64,000 nucleotides of DNA from Anthopleura xanthogrammica (GCA_964019055.1 OZ025212.1:14282891-14346890), one strand, 5' to 3'; numbered from the stretch's first letter, positions 21,861-34,477 are shown. The notes: generated by a model not told the origin, from the letters alone. Numbers and translations are program-made.

Positions 21861-22376
21861 GAAAGCTTAAAGCTTTTCTTTAGTATTCTGGTCAAGGTCC
21901 TTACACTTTTTTTTTTTTCAATTAACACACGCACCAATAGTTCATCTTCGCAACAGAGGGTTTTAAAAATAGGTAGGTGGCCCCTTGCTGACAAACAAAG
22001 CAACCCTGCCTGCCATTGCACACAATCTGTGCATTATTTTTGAGTAGACAATGAATAAATGATATATGTATAAGGTCATGCACTATCAACAATGTCATAA
22101 TCCCTGGTACTTTCATGCGTGAAATTCAAATATCGATTCGCTCAACAAACATTTACCTTTATAATGAAGCCACTTGACAATGTCACTAAACCTATAAGGA
22201 TCGTTGCGTTCTCAGCAAATCAAGTGTCGTTTAAGAAAACTAGATGTGTGTAATCACCATATTGTTTATATAATAATCCCCATAAAAAGAGATGACATTT
22301 AAGTGGTTATCCTGGCGCTAAGTGCTTCGAACCCTCACGAATGATATATTTCCTACATCTGCTGGAGTAACTGACT
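21861..22376 (+). promoter_or_regulatory. upstream region of GPCR 1
   Basis: TTTATATAATAAT near 22264 and CATAAAAAG near 22282 are TATA-like, about 95-110 bases before the start codon. They may mark the core promoter; there is no transcript evidence. Confidence 0.3.
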
Positions 22377-24131
22377 ATGGCATCTGAAAATTCTGCTGGG
22401 AATAGCACCATCGACGAGTGTGATGTCATTTCGCTATCAAGGTCAGGGAGTACCATTGTTGTCACCTTGTGCTATGGGGTTCTTATCCCACCAATTGTCC
22501 TTGGTAATGGTCTTGTTGTCATTTCGTTTATAATAAACCACAAGCTTAGAACAGCGACTAATATCTTCATCTGCGGTCTTGGACTAAGTGACCTTCTGAT
22601 AGGTCTATTCTCAGTCCCATACTGGACATATATATCATCTTTAGAGGTTTTAATGGACGCATATTGCACCCCTGCATTATACAAGGTCTACATATGCCTC
22701 GATATATGGACAGGGTGTGCTTCTATACTCCAACTAACAGCAATCGCTATCGAGAGGTTGTATTTCACTGTCGCACCTCTCAGGCACCGACGACTTCCTC
22801 GTTCAATTTACTGGTACATGATCGGTGTTGCATGGTTTTATTCTACATTCATGGCGGTCCTACAGACGATTCAAACAAACTGGGCTGAAGAATACAGCCT
22901 GCTCCTAATGATAACTTGCTTCGTTTTCCCTTTATTTATCATAGTTGCTGTATATTTATATATTTTGAAAGCTGGTCGACGTCAGGTACAAAAGAAGCCC
23001 AGTACTCGAAATCGAATGGGTTCAACTGGAGGAGATTTAAAAGAATTCAACATCTTTATAACAGTGATTGTAATAACTGGTGTTTTCGCGATAGCATGGG
23101 CTCCTTTCTTCGTTGTTACGGTTGTTGCTTCTCTATGCCATGGATGTATATCTCACCCAGAACACGACGCTTTGATTCGAGTTGTCAAATGGATGCAGTA
23201 TAGTTCTAGTGCTATTAATCCTTACATCTACGCTTATCGAAACGAGGAAGTGAAGCTGACATTCAAGAAAATTCTACGCTTTATTTGTTTTTGTGGTTTA
23301 AGTTCGCGTACACATCTTGATAAGAAGAGTAAAAGCACTAGAGATGTTCATCTACATTCAATCGAACAACGAGCGCAGAAAAACGATGAAAACTTAGATA
23401 ATCGCGGTGGAAATCTACAGTCTAAGAATAGACAAGATCGTCAACATTATCCACGTATTTTAAACATTGACGAGCTAATAGGACACACGTCGAGTTCTGG
23501 AACAAACGCTCCACGGGATTCGAGAGGCAGAGAATGGAGTGTTTCAAAACAAAGCCCAAGGTCGCCTGTAATCAGGGTTCATGATCCAGCGGCCAAGAAA
23601 AACGTTGGCTATTTTGAAAATAATGGCTTCGTGGGGATGGAGTGCTCAACAAGATATGTGCGGCAAGAAACACGCGAAGATATTAATAGAAATAAAACAA
23701 AAGGAATTGATGAGGCTTCTCAACTGCAAGAAATAAGAACAAATTTAAATACAGAACAGCAAACAAATAAACAATTATGTGGCTCTCATAATCAAAGAAA
23801 TAAAAGACATTCGAGGGTCTCAACAAAGTCAAAACGGACAGCCAATCAAAATACAGTTCATAGATCACGTGATTCAAGTAACGCTCATCTTAACCACAAT
23901 GACTTAACATCAGAAGTTTCGACCAATCAAAAGAGGCGACGTAGATCACATGACACGGAAACGACCAGGAACGTTCGGATTGATGATAACGAGATGTCAC
24001 ATAAATCGACCAATCAGCTTCGACCCCATAGACCACGTGACAAGGAACAGACCAAGAGTGGTGATGTTAATCACTATATCAGAACGCGCGCGCGTAATGA
24101 GGAGATTTCAGACGACGTGTCTTATGTCTGA
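22377..24131 (+). CDS. GPCR 1: class A, amine-receptor-like, 584 aa, intronless
   Basis: Seven-helix plasma-membrane receptor: TM1 ~26-52, TM2 60-84, TM3 98-130, TM4 144-165, TM5 172-198, TM6 222-252, TM7 265-290. Landmarks: N44 (1.50), D72 (2.50), D109 (3.32), ERL 126-128 in place of DRY, W241/P243 (6.48/6.50), W272 and Y275 (7.40, 7.43), NPYIY 281-285, and cysteines 304/306 after helix 8, likely palmitoylated. D3.32 with W7.40 and Y7.43 is the usual amine-binding set, but TM5 has no serines. Extracellular loop 2 is short and lacks cysteine; loop 3 has C254 and C257. N9 is a glycosylation sequon. The C-terminal tail is about 280 residues, hydrophilic and very basic, and ends in three 29-residue repeats. 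The ATG has A at -3 and G at +4. Paralogous to the receptors at 45.2 and 54.9 kb. The ligand cannot be told from sequence. Confidence 0.92.
   Translation: MASENSAGNSTIDECDVISLSRSGSTIVVTLCYGVLIPPIVLGNGLVVISFIINHKLRTATNIFICGLGLSDLLIGLFSVPYWTYISSLEVLMDAYCTPALYKVYICLDIWTGCASILQLTAIAIERLYFTVAPLRHRRLPRSIYWYMIGVAWFYSTFMAVLQTIQTNWAEEYSLLLMITCFVFPLFIIVAVYLYILKAGRRQVQKKPSTRNRMGSTGGDLKEFNIFITVIVITGVFAIAWAPFFVVTVVASLCHGCISHPEHDALIRVVKWMQYSSSAINPYIYAYRNEEVKLTFKKILRFICFCGLSSRTHLDKKSKSTRDVHLHSIEQRAQKNDENLDNRGGNLQSKNRQDRQHYPRILNIDELIGHTSSSGTNAPRDSRGREWSVSKQSPRSPVIRVHDPAAKKNVGYFENNGFVGMECSTRYVRQETREDINRNKTKGIDEASQLQEIRTNLNTEQQTNKQLCGSHNQRNKRHSRVSTKSKRTANQNTVHRSRDSSNAHLNHNDLTSEVSTNQKRRRRSHDTETTRNVRIDDNEMSHKSTNQLRPHRPRDKEQTKSGDVNHYIRTRARNEEISDDVSYV
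23833..24090 (+). repeat. three in-frame 87-bp repeats in the GPCR 1 tail
   Basis: The coding tail repeats with a period of 87 bases (29 residues). Each copy begins near ACCAATCA (ANQ or TNQ in protein) and about 30 bases later has AGATCACGTGA or a close variant (SRD, SHD, PRD). Copies start near 23833, 23920 and 24007. The protein copies have diverged strongly while the two DNA blocks stay similar. Confidence 0.7.
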
Positions 24132-25284
24132 TTTTAGGTCAACTGCTGGTCAACTGGATTTGACGACGTGTGTTTGATCAAGACGAGATACAGACTGAAG
24201 TAAAGAGGTCAGTTATCGTTATAGTGTTGCTTAGTAACGCTCCAGTGTCTTTTGACAACCTCTTAACTCAAATATTTCTTGGTGATTTTTTTAAATATCT
24301 TTCATCTCGCCTGGATTCAAGTGTAAACTTTGAACTTACATTGCTTTTTTAGTTAGAGCTGATGATTTTAGACGGTAAATTGGACACTAACATTTTTGCG
24401 TTGCGGTTGGGCTTCATATCTTATTGCACAACAAAAAGGGCAGAGCACAGGCTGTCCAAACAAGGTTCCTGTGTGAAATTTCAACGGGATTTTAGGAATT
24501 TTAGTAGGTTTTAAAATCTGCTCCACTGTCCACGCCTCAAATTCAGCTGAACCTTCAACATGAAGCTCTACCTTCACCCAGACTGAAGCACGTTTTACAG
24601 CAAATTGTTCAGTAATCGTTCAATTTAAAATACAGCTATTTTAAAAGGGTTGATGTAGGTTATATTGCATCCAAGCCCGAAATGCACTATGGACGTTTTT
24701 CTGGCATATTTTCTTCTGTGCTGACATTATTTACATTTCGATATAATACATTTCAACGGCTTGGTAAGCAACATGTAGCAAAACTTTCACCAATTATTAT
24801 CCTAATTCCTAGGTACATTCCCTTACAAACTATACACAGGAACGCTGATTTTTTGGAATTGCCGGATTTCAAGCCGAGGGAGACTGGGACCCAGCTATAT
24901 TTTTTTCCGGACAGAAGTCGGTAGTATATGCTCAAGAACACTATTGTACATATTGTTTTGAAAGAAAATGAGTTCGAATCACAAGAGAAGAGAAAGAAAG
25001 AAACATAAATTATGTATTAATTAATTTTAAAGGACCTCTTACACGAAGCAGCCATGTTTATCATCGTGAGAATAAAAATCTTTGTTTAAACCTGTGTAAA
25101 CTTGTCCTGAAGCATTTGAATGCGAAGCTACACAGGATAAATCTATTGTTTCAGCCAATATGCCTGTCGCTTGAAAACCGTACATGTCTATATGAGATTG
25201 TTTTTTAACAGATTTCCGATGGTTTAGCGTGGTATGTCCTCTTATTTACCATGATATGACGTCAAAAGTTGGTCAAAATGTTAT
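24132..25284. other. downstream of GPCR 1, no gene seen
   Basis: Probably contains the GPCR 1 3' UTR. The first clear AATAAA I see is at 25071. A short frame on the minus strand (24368-24577) shows no domain. Confidence 0.5.
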
Positions 25285-25670
25285 GTAGAAGCCATTTCAG
25301 TGTTATGGCATGTTGTGTCGTCTACTTACTTTAAGTCAGTACTGACCGTATTTTTCCAGTACTCGTACGATAACCATTCTTATTGGAAGCCATTTTAATG
25401 TTACGGCGAGCAAGTACCGTATACGTGCTGTAAGTCAGTGCCGTATCTTTCCAGTACTCGTACGATAACCATTCTTATTGGAAGCCATTTTAATGTTACG
25501 GCGAGCAAGTACCGTATACGTGCTGTAAGTCAGTGCCGTATCTTTCCAGTACTCGTACGATAACCATTCTTATTGGAAGCCATTTTAATGTTACGGCGGG
25601 CATGTACCGCGTACGTGCTATAAGTCAATACCGCGGTATATTCCCCCTCATACGAAAACCGCTCTTGACT
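25285..25670 (+). repeat. 95-bp tandem repeat made from a MITE end, about 4 copies
   Basis: TATTGGAAGCCATTTTAATG starts at 25381, 25476 and 25571, giving an exact 95-base period; a more diverged copy lies at 25290-25376. Each unit ends with a degenerate terminal repeat (TACTCGTACGATAACC) and the last ends CCCCTCATACGAAAACCGC, matching the end of the 19.6 kb MITE. Confidence 0.85.
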
Positions 25671-28600
25671 CCGCCCTCAACCTTTTCCCTCGTGTTACCG
25701 TATGAATTCATTCAGTTTGTCGGTCTATCTCGGGACCTCTCTTGAAGTCATTGCTCGTTCTTAGATCACGTGTGTAATGCTTTTGTCATGTTTTCCCCAT
25801 CTTGTTGCACAACGAATTGGGTTTTATATTTGTTATCTAACAGTTCAATATTGTAGCGAATATAACTACACCGCTCAATATTCATTTACTCTACCAAGCA
25901 CCGAAAAACGTGTTTCAAGCCAGATAAAAGAAATTACGTATGTTTCTGCATCTCTTGAAGAGCTTCCGCATAAGATGTTAAACGAGTTGGTTTTTATCCT
26001 CAAGTAAAACTGAAGAACTAGACAACCCACTCATAACGCGGTTGTATTCTAAAAATACCACTCTTGATTAAGAAAACACGAAGTTAAGCACGAGAGGAAC
26101 GACGTGAATAGTGAAGTGCTAAAAGTTCTCAATTCAAACGAATTTTCAAATTTCCTGAGAAAATATTTCTTGTAATTCGAAGATTTTTTGTCTTGCTTCT
26201 CTGACTTTCCTCTCTACGAAAAATTAATTTCAAATATTCGTTCGAATTAGTGACAAAATTGAAAATGCCAAAATATCATTTCTTATCTTCTCCTATACTG
26301 CATTATTATTATCTTTTTAACACACACTAAAATAAAGTCAAATATTTTCCAATTTTTTAAATGCAGATAAATAAAAGCAAATACTTTGGAATTTAAAACT
26401 TAAATGACTAAAATAACTATGACAATAGTAATTTTTGACTTTGTAGCTTCCCATCAGGTAGTGTTAATGCTTTTCTAATCTCTAGCCTTTACACTTTTGA
26501 ACCAGATTATCTCCTAAAAAGTTAGGATATCTTTGGATGAATCTGTCAGATAATCAATGTTCAAAAGACTTTGTAAAAAGCTCAGATAAAAATTAAAATA
26601 TACCAAACTTAATGGTCAAATACGAAAAAAAGTAGCGAATATACCTTGTGGTATTGCTACCAACAATTAGCCTTCTAATGCGAGATAGGTAGTAGGGAAA
26701 TGTTGCAGGGATTTTTTTTTAGGATTTCACCGCAAGCACTTAACATGATTCTTATCTAAGGAGTTTAGAAGGTTTCGGTACAAACTACAATAAAATACTT
26801 ATAATTACAGGAAAAAAAGTTCAGTCTAGAAAATTAAAACTATATTCATATAATATTATATACTTTATCGTTAACTAATGGATAAAAGAATTTCAAATCT
26901 GATTGGTTGAATTTAGATTATTCCGCGCTGTGATTGGTCAAGGATTTTTCATCCTTCAATATGATTGGTTGAATACATTGTAATCTTTTATTTGATAATT
27001 GGCCGATGACTGACCTAATAACTTATTAGTGGGTAAAAAGTCTTGCATATTCGGAAATGCTGACATTATGTGAATTTTTTGGTGTCATTGTTGTATTTTA
27101 GATGTGAGCTTGAGCCTGAATTTGAAAACCTGCTAAAATAACAAGAAATCAAAGTTGTCATCGCTCGGACCAGAGACATTGGTAAGTCACCGGGTTTTTT
27201 TTCTTTTTTTTTTCTTTCTTTCTTTCTTTCTTTCTTTCTTTTTTCGTTTTTTTTTTTTTTTTTTTTTTTCGGAAACCCATTCTCTCTATTTATGATATTG
27301 GATGTGAGTGAGCACTATTTCAATAAATTTTAGATTGAAAAGAAACCAAAAAAAAATATGATTTTCAATAGCATTTGTTTCAAAAATGATTTTTCGAGAG
27401 CCTCAAAAAAAAAAATGGCGGACCTTTTTTAGTAGAGGTTGGATTTGATTATTTGAGTTTTTATAAAAATTAGCAGTTTTTTACAATATGTTGTGAAAAA
27501 TATTGAATCTAATCTTACGAGCCTATATTTTATTCGGTTCGAAAGCGGTTTTAATGATAATGATACGAAGACAAGATCGCTTTGATTTCACTTGAAACAT
27601 TCATATTTAACAACACATTTAGAAGAGATTGGCTAAAAATCTATTTTTTAAATAACTTCAAAATAAATATTCTTTCGTAGTTTTCATGCGGTTACAGTCG
27701 TATAACTAAAGTTATTTACGGTCGTTTCAATAAGTTTTTAAATTTCAACGGTTCTTTTAAGATTTGAAAACCACCCATGTAAGTATTTAAAAAATATATA
27801 TATTTGCAGCTTGAGGTATGATTTTTGTAGTGTTTTGTTTTGTTTTGTTTTCAACACTCGTAGGGTTGACAAAAATGATCTTCTCGGCCTCCTTGCATAA
27901 TTTCAGTTCACCCAAAAAGCTAAATAATTGATCAGCTTATTGTTTTACTACAGTACGTCTTAGCCCGAATTATTAAAATAGGTTTAAATGTACAACCAAT
28001 ATTGTAGTCAGTTAGATTAAGTTTCATTTCAAACTCATCAAGGCTATCTTGCCGACCAAATAGCACGAGAGAGTTTAACAACCCATTTCCCGATTTAACA
28101 GAATTTAAGTGCCTGATAACACACAACTGTCGCTACTTTTTCCTTGAGAAAATTGCTTGAAAGCAAAGAAGGCATGGCTAAAAGGGTAGGGCTAATTTTA
28201 TTTGCAAGCTGGCTGATCAAATTTCACATGGATTCCACTTTGATGCCGATCTGAAAACCAGCATTTCTCACTTCTGTAAATATACTTAAGAAATTATTTT
28301 CTTAATCCTTGCAATTTTTACCTTAAAGATATGAATCATAAGAGTAAGAGTAAGAAGATTAAAGTAGAAAAGTCTTAATTCTTTAATATTGCTCCAGAAA
28401 TTTTATTGAAGAAGAAAAAAATGTAATATACTTCGAGCCTGCAGCTTTCATCGTTTCGATCCTTTTCGAAATTTACCGTTAAATTTCAAGCTGATAAAAT
28501 GCTTTCCCCTTGTGCTTTTGTTTTTACAGAATTTTTGTACTCAGTACGCTAAGTAAAAGCCAGGATATCCAACGGAGACAGCGTTGGTGAAAAAATATTC

Positions 28601-30616
28601 GGTGTTTTTCATCTTAAAATCCTGAAATGTTTTTGAAATCAAAAGTAGATACCGTTGACAGAGTACTTTTGCTGAGACGATAAGACGCTAGCTACATTAA
28701 GAACTCTTATGGATGGAATATAAACACCGGTGGTTTTGTCGGCTGCTGAGTAAAAACATCTAAAAGAATTACAATATCTGATGGTAATGTAACCTTTTAT
28801 TGCATTCAAGATTTAAAATATGATTTAAATAAACAAAAACTTCGATAGGTTAAACATGGAAAAAATCAGTGTGCTACGCTGGATTGGAAATGGCGGGAAA
28901 ATGGCAACCGCGTTTCGTAATCCAAGATGGCGGACATGTCAATTTGATCATCGGTTTTTCTAATAAACTGCTTATATTTCCGTACATTCCTATTTTTGTA
29001 TTTTTTCTTTTGATACTGATGTAAAGTTGCTATAGTTTGCGTGTTTTTGTATTTGTTATTATTTTTTTCTTGTATTCCAAGTGCCTTTCGATCATTTTGG
29101 TCAACACCAAACACTGATAATTTTTTAACTCAACTGCCCAGATATCTCCGCTTTCTGATTGGTTGATTCCTAAACATCCGGATCCAAGCCGTGTTCCACC
29201 GTTTTATTCCCTAATTTACCTATCTTGTGTTTTAAATTATCGGCATATGAACTGATGTTTTCCAGGGCGAAGCCTTCTTCCATGCTCGGAAAATAGTCGT
29301 ATTTTTTTTCTGATTTGATTTCTATATAATAACAATAGAATAGGCAATCCTTTACTGTAACCACTACGTATAAGAGAAGTACGTACATTCTTGATCTTTC
29401 ACTGGAATCACGCATAACCATTTGTAATCATTTTACTTTCAGTTTACTTGGCAAAGACCTTGTTATAATTAGTTGATCAGAAAAACGACAAGGCTGCTAC
29501 TTTCAAGATTTTTTTATTCAACTGATACGCCAAACCTATAAGCGTTTCATATATTTTTGTCACTGTTGCTCCCGAACTTTTATCAAAATCCTGTCGAACT
29601 AGAGTACAGCAACTTGAAGATTTCAGTTTTTATATGTTCATTTTTCTGCTGATCAAAATATTATCTCTCCCAAAGTACAAGGCGTTATATTTTTAAACCA
29701 CATTCACTAATAAATTTTGGTCGCATTTGATATTTTGTTCTTTGGCCCCAAAAGAGCGGGTACAAAATATTGAGATTAAAAAACATATATTGTTTTTGGA
29801 AAAGCAGAGAAACATGATATGAAAACGAATAAAATGGTTTTGTCGGCTTTTTTCTTGCAACTTTTTTGAAATATATCGCTACAGAGTTTAAATTTTCATT
29901 TAATGGGATAGCTGCTGATATGAAAGATATCTGAAGAAAACCTAATGTTACATCAGGTTATTTTACGCCAACGTAAAAACTACCATATTTCTGCACTAAA
30001 TCTGATGAAATCTTTCGTTTGATGATACTTGATTCCTTTGATTAAACTGAAGAGCATTTGTGACCATTAAAACTAAGAGATCTTTATCACATTCTGGTTT
30101 ATTCAAACCCTTGAAAGCAAAACAACGGAGAAAAGACAATAAACGCGAGAAAGACAACTGATAGAGGCTATTCCGTCACTAGGGCCGTTGGGGGTATTGG
30201 AGAAACTAGAGATAAAAGATAGGAGAAATCTAACTCAAGATGGCTGGAAAAGAGTATAAGACGTGAGGTCATTATGTGAAAATAATATCATAATAATTAA
30301 TAGTTATTACTGATAATATATAACTTTATTGTTAATGTTAACTAGTAACGAGAAATTGGTCCCTAATCAGTCCAACAAAGACGTCAACCTTGCTCATTAA
30401 CTTCCATGCTTAGAACCAAACTCTTGTTGCTACAGCAACATTTGTCATTCACATCAAAGAGCCTGCGTTCGTTTTGGTCTAAGTTAACAAATGATATGAG
30501 GGCAAATTCATCTGTCACTGAATTGTTATTGACTATTAAATTTGCCCATAGCTCTTCGTTTCATGCAGCTAGTGCTGCTGCTCAATTATGGTATTGTCGT
30601 CTCAAGGACAAAGTTT
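25671..30616. other. 5 kb intergenic, no gene seen
   Basis: AT-rich unique sequence with one T/CTTT tract (27198). GATTGGTTGA-type inverted CCAAT words occur at 26900, 26933, 26960 and 29155. Two AAGATGGCGG words (28923 and nearby) resemble YY1 sites, but no coding region follows. Confidence 0.55.
27198..27270. repeat. TTTC microsatellite and poly-T
   Basis: T-rich tract with about seven CTTT units at 27213-27240, then a T run to 27269. Confidence 0.9.
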
Positions 30617-30775
30617 AGGATGCTGACCGCGAGGAGTGAGGGCTCACTAGATATATATAGTGTTTAGTGGTTCATATAGAATAGTTTTTATTGGTGCTGA
30701 CCGCGAGAAGCGAGGGCTCATAAATAAGTGTTTAGTGGTGCTGACCACAAGTAATGAGGGCTCACTAAAAAGTTT
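30617..30775 (+). repeat. three imperfect tandem copies (GTGCTGACCGCGAG unit)
   Basis: GCTGACCGCGAGGAGTGAGG, GCTGACCGCGAGAAGCGAGG and GCTGACCACAAGTAATGAGG are each followed by GCTCA and then GTGTTTAGTG or a decayed version, at spacings of about 75 and 45 bases. Confidence 0.75.
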
Positions 30776-31142
30776 TGTTCTAGTTTTCTTGACGTGTGCT
30801 ATAAGGGCTTACTCATTAGCAAAACTGGGGTGTCACCGTTAGTAGATTCAAGTTACTCACTACACTTAGATAAGAAAAAACTGCATATCCTTTTCATATT
30901 TTGTCTTCTTTTGTTTTGGTATTGTTGAAGTTTTGTGCTTCAATTTTGTCAGTAGTGACGTCATTTGTTCGTCACTTTTTCACTGAATCAACTCGGTTCG
31001 TCCAATTTCACCTTCTACATTCTCTTGGAAATATTTATGACTTTTCAAATAGAATATTACTTAAATCTGTACGAAATTGAACTAAAAAAATGCTACGCAA
31101 CCACTTCAAGTAACCTGAATAATACAGCTGAACTTCAAAATA

Positions 31143-31345
31143 TGGGAAGCATGGGTGGAGTAGTGGTGAGAGCGTTCGCCTCTCGCCAATGCGACCTAGG
31201 TTCGAGTCCCTCCGGGCTAGTTTGTGAGTAGAGTTGTTTGTTGGTTCTCTCCCTTGATTCGAGGGATTTTCTCCGGGTTCTCCGGTTTTCCTCCCTCCTT
31301 AAAAATCAACTTCTAAATTCGATCCTGTAATTTATAGTAATTGTA
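31143..31345 (+). mobile_element. tRNA-derived SINE, best-preserved head in the window
   Basis: A-box-like TAGTGGTGAGAGCG at 31161-31174 and B-box GGTTCGAGTCC at 31199-31209, spaced as in a tRNA-type RNA polymerase III promoter. Then comes the shared body (TTTGTGAGTAGAGTTG, CTTGATTCGAGGGATTTTC, GGTTCTCCGGTTTTCCTCC) and AAAATCAACTTCTAAATTCG. No 57-bp array follows; the tail may extend to about 31400. Confidence 0.8.
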
Positions 31346-31399
31346 GCTTATATTAGCTCTGTTGTGAGTGTCTCACGCTGTGATACAACAGCCAAAGCT

Positions 31400-32014
31400 T
31401 AATAGATTTTAGATTCTACATTTTAGATTTGTAAATATTGTAAAAATGTGAAATGTATTTCCCTGATGCGATATGAAAAAATACCGACTCACATGCATCA
31501 CGTACATAGCACAGTCATCATACTAAAGAATCGAAATGGATTCCCATTTTTTTCTTGTGCATCCGGCGTGCGGAATCTACTCGCTGCACGCACACGGCCA
31601 GTATGACATACCAGAGCACTAAAATGGCTTCCTATTCTTTCGCGTGAGAACCAGTGCATCCCATTCACATCACGTACAACGTCATTTACATAACATTATC
31701 TTAAATGGTTTCAATAAATTTGACAGCGGTTTTTTTTGTGAGTATGAAACTTATGACTTTTGCGCGTTAATGAAACACATTACATATACTGTAGCACTGA
31801 AATGGCTTCCTGGTAAATTGAGGATATCTGAGTGTTGACGGGAAACAGAATGGATAGCAGCATGTGTACAAAGTGCACCGTCTAATTTAGCAACATGATA
31901 GAAATATTCACTTTGGCAAATGGTTTTTTTAAAGCAAACTATTGAGTTTCGAAGGCGTACGTAATATTTCTAACTTTAGAAATTTTCGTGTAACAGTTAG
32001 CTCTAATGCTGCAA
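31400..32014. other. no gene seen
   Basis: Contains AAAATGGCTTCCTATTC (31620) and GAAATGGCTTCCTGG (31799), pieces of the GGAAGCCATTT repeat family. The rest is unique. Confidence 0.5.
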
Positions 32015-32041
32015 ATTAATATTAATAATAATAATAATAAT

Positions 32042-32095
<54 letters not shown>
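32015..32095. repeat. AAT microsatellite
   Basis: About 25 AAT units with two ATT interruptions near 32018 and 32040. Confidence 0.95.
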
Positions 32096-32096
<1 letters not shown>

Positions 32097-32468
32097 GTAA
32101 TCAGTAATAATAACAGCAATCAGTAATACTTAGTAATCGTTATTGTCATCGTAATCGGTATCATCGTATCCAGCTGATCTGAGCAAAAATATTACCCAAT
32201 CAGAATCGAAAAATTGTTCAGAACTGAGGTGTCATCCTTAGTAGCCCAGCGACTCGGGAAACGGTTATTTGGTTATTTCTTTATTTTATTTTCCTACTCA
32301 ATAATGAATTAATTCGAATATCATAGTAAATGTATACAAAATATCAAAAACCTCGCCTGGAAATCTGGATTTATCTCAGATATCAACTTTTATGAGTCCG
32401 TTTCAGCAGGCTTCATGACACCTCAGTTTTGCAGTGACGTCATTTCTACGTCACTATTTCAGATCAGC

Positions 32469-32666
32469 AGGATCATCATCATCATTATCATCATCATCAC
32501 CACCATCATCATCACCACCATCATCACCACCATCACCACCATCATCATCATCATCATCATCATCACCATCATCATCACCACCATCATCATCACCACCATC
32601 ATCATCATCATCATCCCCACCATTATCATCATCATCCCCACCATCATCATCATCATCATCATCATC
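32469..32666. repeat. ATC/CAC trinucleotide microsatellite
   Basis: ATC tract with many CAC substitutions in phase. Long open frames in all phases here (poly-I/T, poly-S/P, poly-D/G) are products of the repeat. Confidence 0.95.
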
Positions 32667-32784
32667 TTTTGCTACATCACTCCCTGTAAGGGATCTTCCA
32701 TGAGATTCGCTCCACAAGCACTAACCTGCCTCCACTACATTCATTATTTACAACACACAACACTCAACTCACATGTTGATATTT

Positions 32785-32880
32785 TAACGGAGGGAGGGGA
32801 AATCCGGAGATTCCGGAGAAAAACACTCGTGACAAGGAAAATAATAATACATCACACAAACTCTATTCACCTGTGCGGTA
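32785..32880 (-). mobile_element. SINE body fragment
   Basis: Plus strand reads GGAGGGAGGGGAAATCCGGAG and GATTCCGGAGAAAAACACTC, then AAACTCTATTCACCTGTG, the reverse complement of the shared SINE body. The head is not recognisable. Confidence 0.5.
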
Positions 32881-33007
32881 CAGCCGAGCTGATTCTGAAT
32901 TACAGAGCGGTGAGGGACAACTAACCTCGAAATCATGTGATGATGTTTAACGTCCTTCAGAGGAACGCCTTTTCTTATTTTTCTATTGGGTCACACAAAT
33001 TGCCGTT

Positions 33008-33355
33008 CAATGTGAGTTAGCCATGCCCTGACTTCAGTAAATCAGCTCAGAGATCGTTTCAGGGTATTAATCTGCGAGTTAGCCATGCCCTGACTTTGAT
33101 CAGCCCAGAGGTTGTTTTAGGGTTCAATCTGTGAGTTAGCCGTGCCCTGACTTAGATCAGCCCAGAGGTTGTTTTAGGGTTTTATCTGTGAGTTAGCCGT
33201 GCCCTGACTTTGATCAGCCCAGAGGTTGTTTTAGGGTTCTATCTGTGAGTTAGCCATGCCCTGACTTTGATCAGCCCAGAGGTTTTTTTCCGCGTATCAA
33301 TCTGTGAGTTAGCCGTGCAGTGACTTTGATCAGCCCAGAGGTTGTTTCAGGGTGG
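33008..33355 (+). repeat. 57-bp minisatellite array B (about 6 copies)
   Basis: GTGAGTTAGCC(A/G)TGCCCTGA recurs about every 57 bases, with AGCCCAGAGGTTGTTTTAGG between. No SINE head adjoins its left side in the same orientation; a minus-strand SINE fragment lies about 130 bases upstream. Confidence 0.88.
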
Positions 33356-34477
33356 ATAAAATTTGAAAGTTTTACAGATTTACGTCCATCAAGGTCAGTT
33401 TTCAGCTGTCGTATGCTACATTATGCAGCAAAAAAAAGATTGTTTACCGATATAAAAACAGATCAAAATCCGTGAGTCTTTGCACGAAAAACAATAGTCC
33501 ACCTTTTTACGAAGGTAGCACTTCATAGCCACTGTTTAACAAACCTGTGGCCCACGTTCAATAATCGAATATGGACTAGAGATTGATTTTCTTTTTAAAG
33601 CAACAACGTCTATGACAAGTCCCAACCATTATTACCACTAGAAACAAAAGATGTAACAAAAACCTCCATCCACAGATAACCATATCTTCTCTTCGTATTC
33701 AAATACTGATAAAAAAGCTTTTTTAGCCAGTTATGACTCTCATTCTAAACACAATCCTTTTGTTGATTATCGTGATATTTTTTATCTCGTTGTTTTGATC
33801 AAAATATTTACCAAAAAGTAAACCAACTTCAGCTTAAAATACAGATATCGTCAATGGATACGCAAACTGAAGGTTGTTGTAATGCTGTTTTGTCATGTCT
33901 GATAGGACAGGACGTCAATGGCGATGATTGTAGACGTATAAGCTGTCTTAATTTTGACTATTTTCGCTCATTGTAAGTGAAATTTGACTGGTTATATTGT
34001 GAATTTGAAGTTAATGTCAGTGTCTTTTTCTCAGGTGCCTGTAGCAAGGGATGGTACTTCGAGAGAAACTCTGAACAGCTAACACCAGCTTCAGAAAAGG
34101 TAAGCTCTGAGTAGCAATATAAAAGCTGAAATTTTGAATTTTCAAATTCGAGTTTACTAAGTTTTCTTCCTCTTGTAAGGTTAATAAAATTATGACAAAC
34201 CAAACTGAGCAAAACAACACTATATAGCAACAGAATAGAATAAAAAAAAAACACACACACAAAAACAAAATTCTTCCTTTTCAATATTGATAATTTTTAC
34301 TAAAAATTTAGTTGGAGTAGAATACGCCAATTATCGTTTTTATAATAAAAACAAACATTGAAACTTTTTTCGAAACTGTAAATTCATAACCATTAATATC
34401 CTGACTTCACGAGTGATTTTTCTACGATATTTATCTTTGTAGAGTATATGACATACTGATTTTTCGCTTTTTTTCAA
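33356..34477. other. no gene seen
   Basis: AT-rich unique sequence. The frames at 33958-34284 are phenylalanine-rich and unsupported. Confidence 0.5.

Noticed and set aside
31146..31220. Functional tRNA gene
   Set aside because: A and B boxes are present, but an acceptor stem cannot be paired and the sequence continues into the shared SINE body found at many sites.
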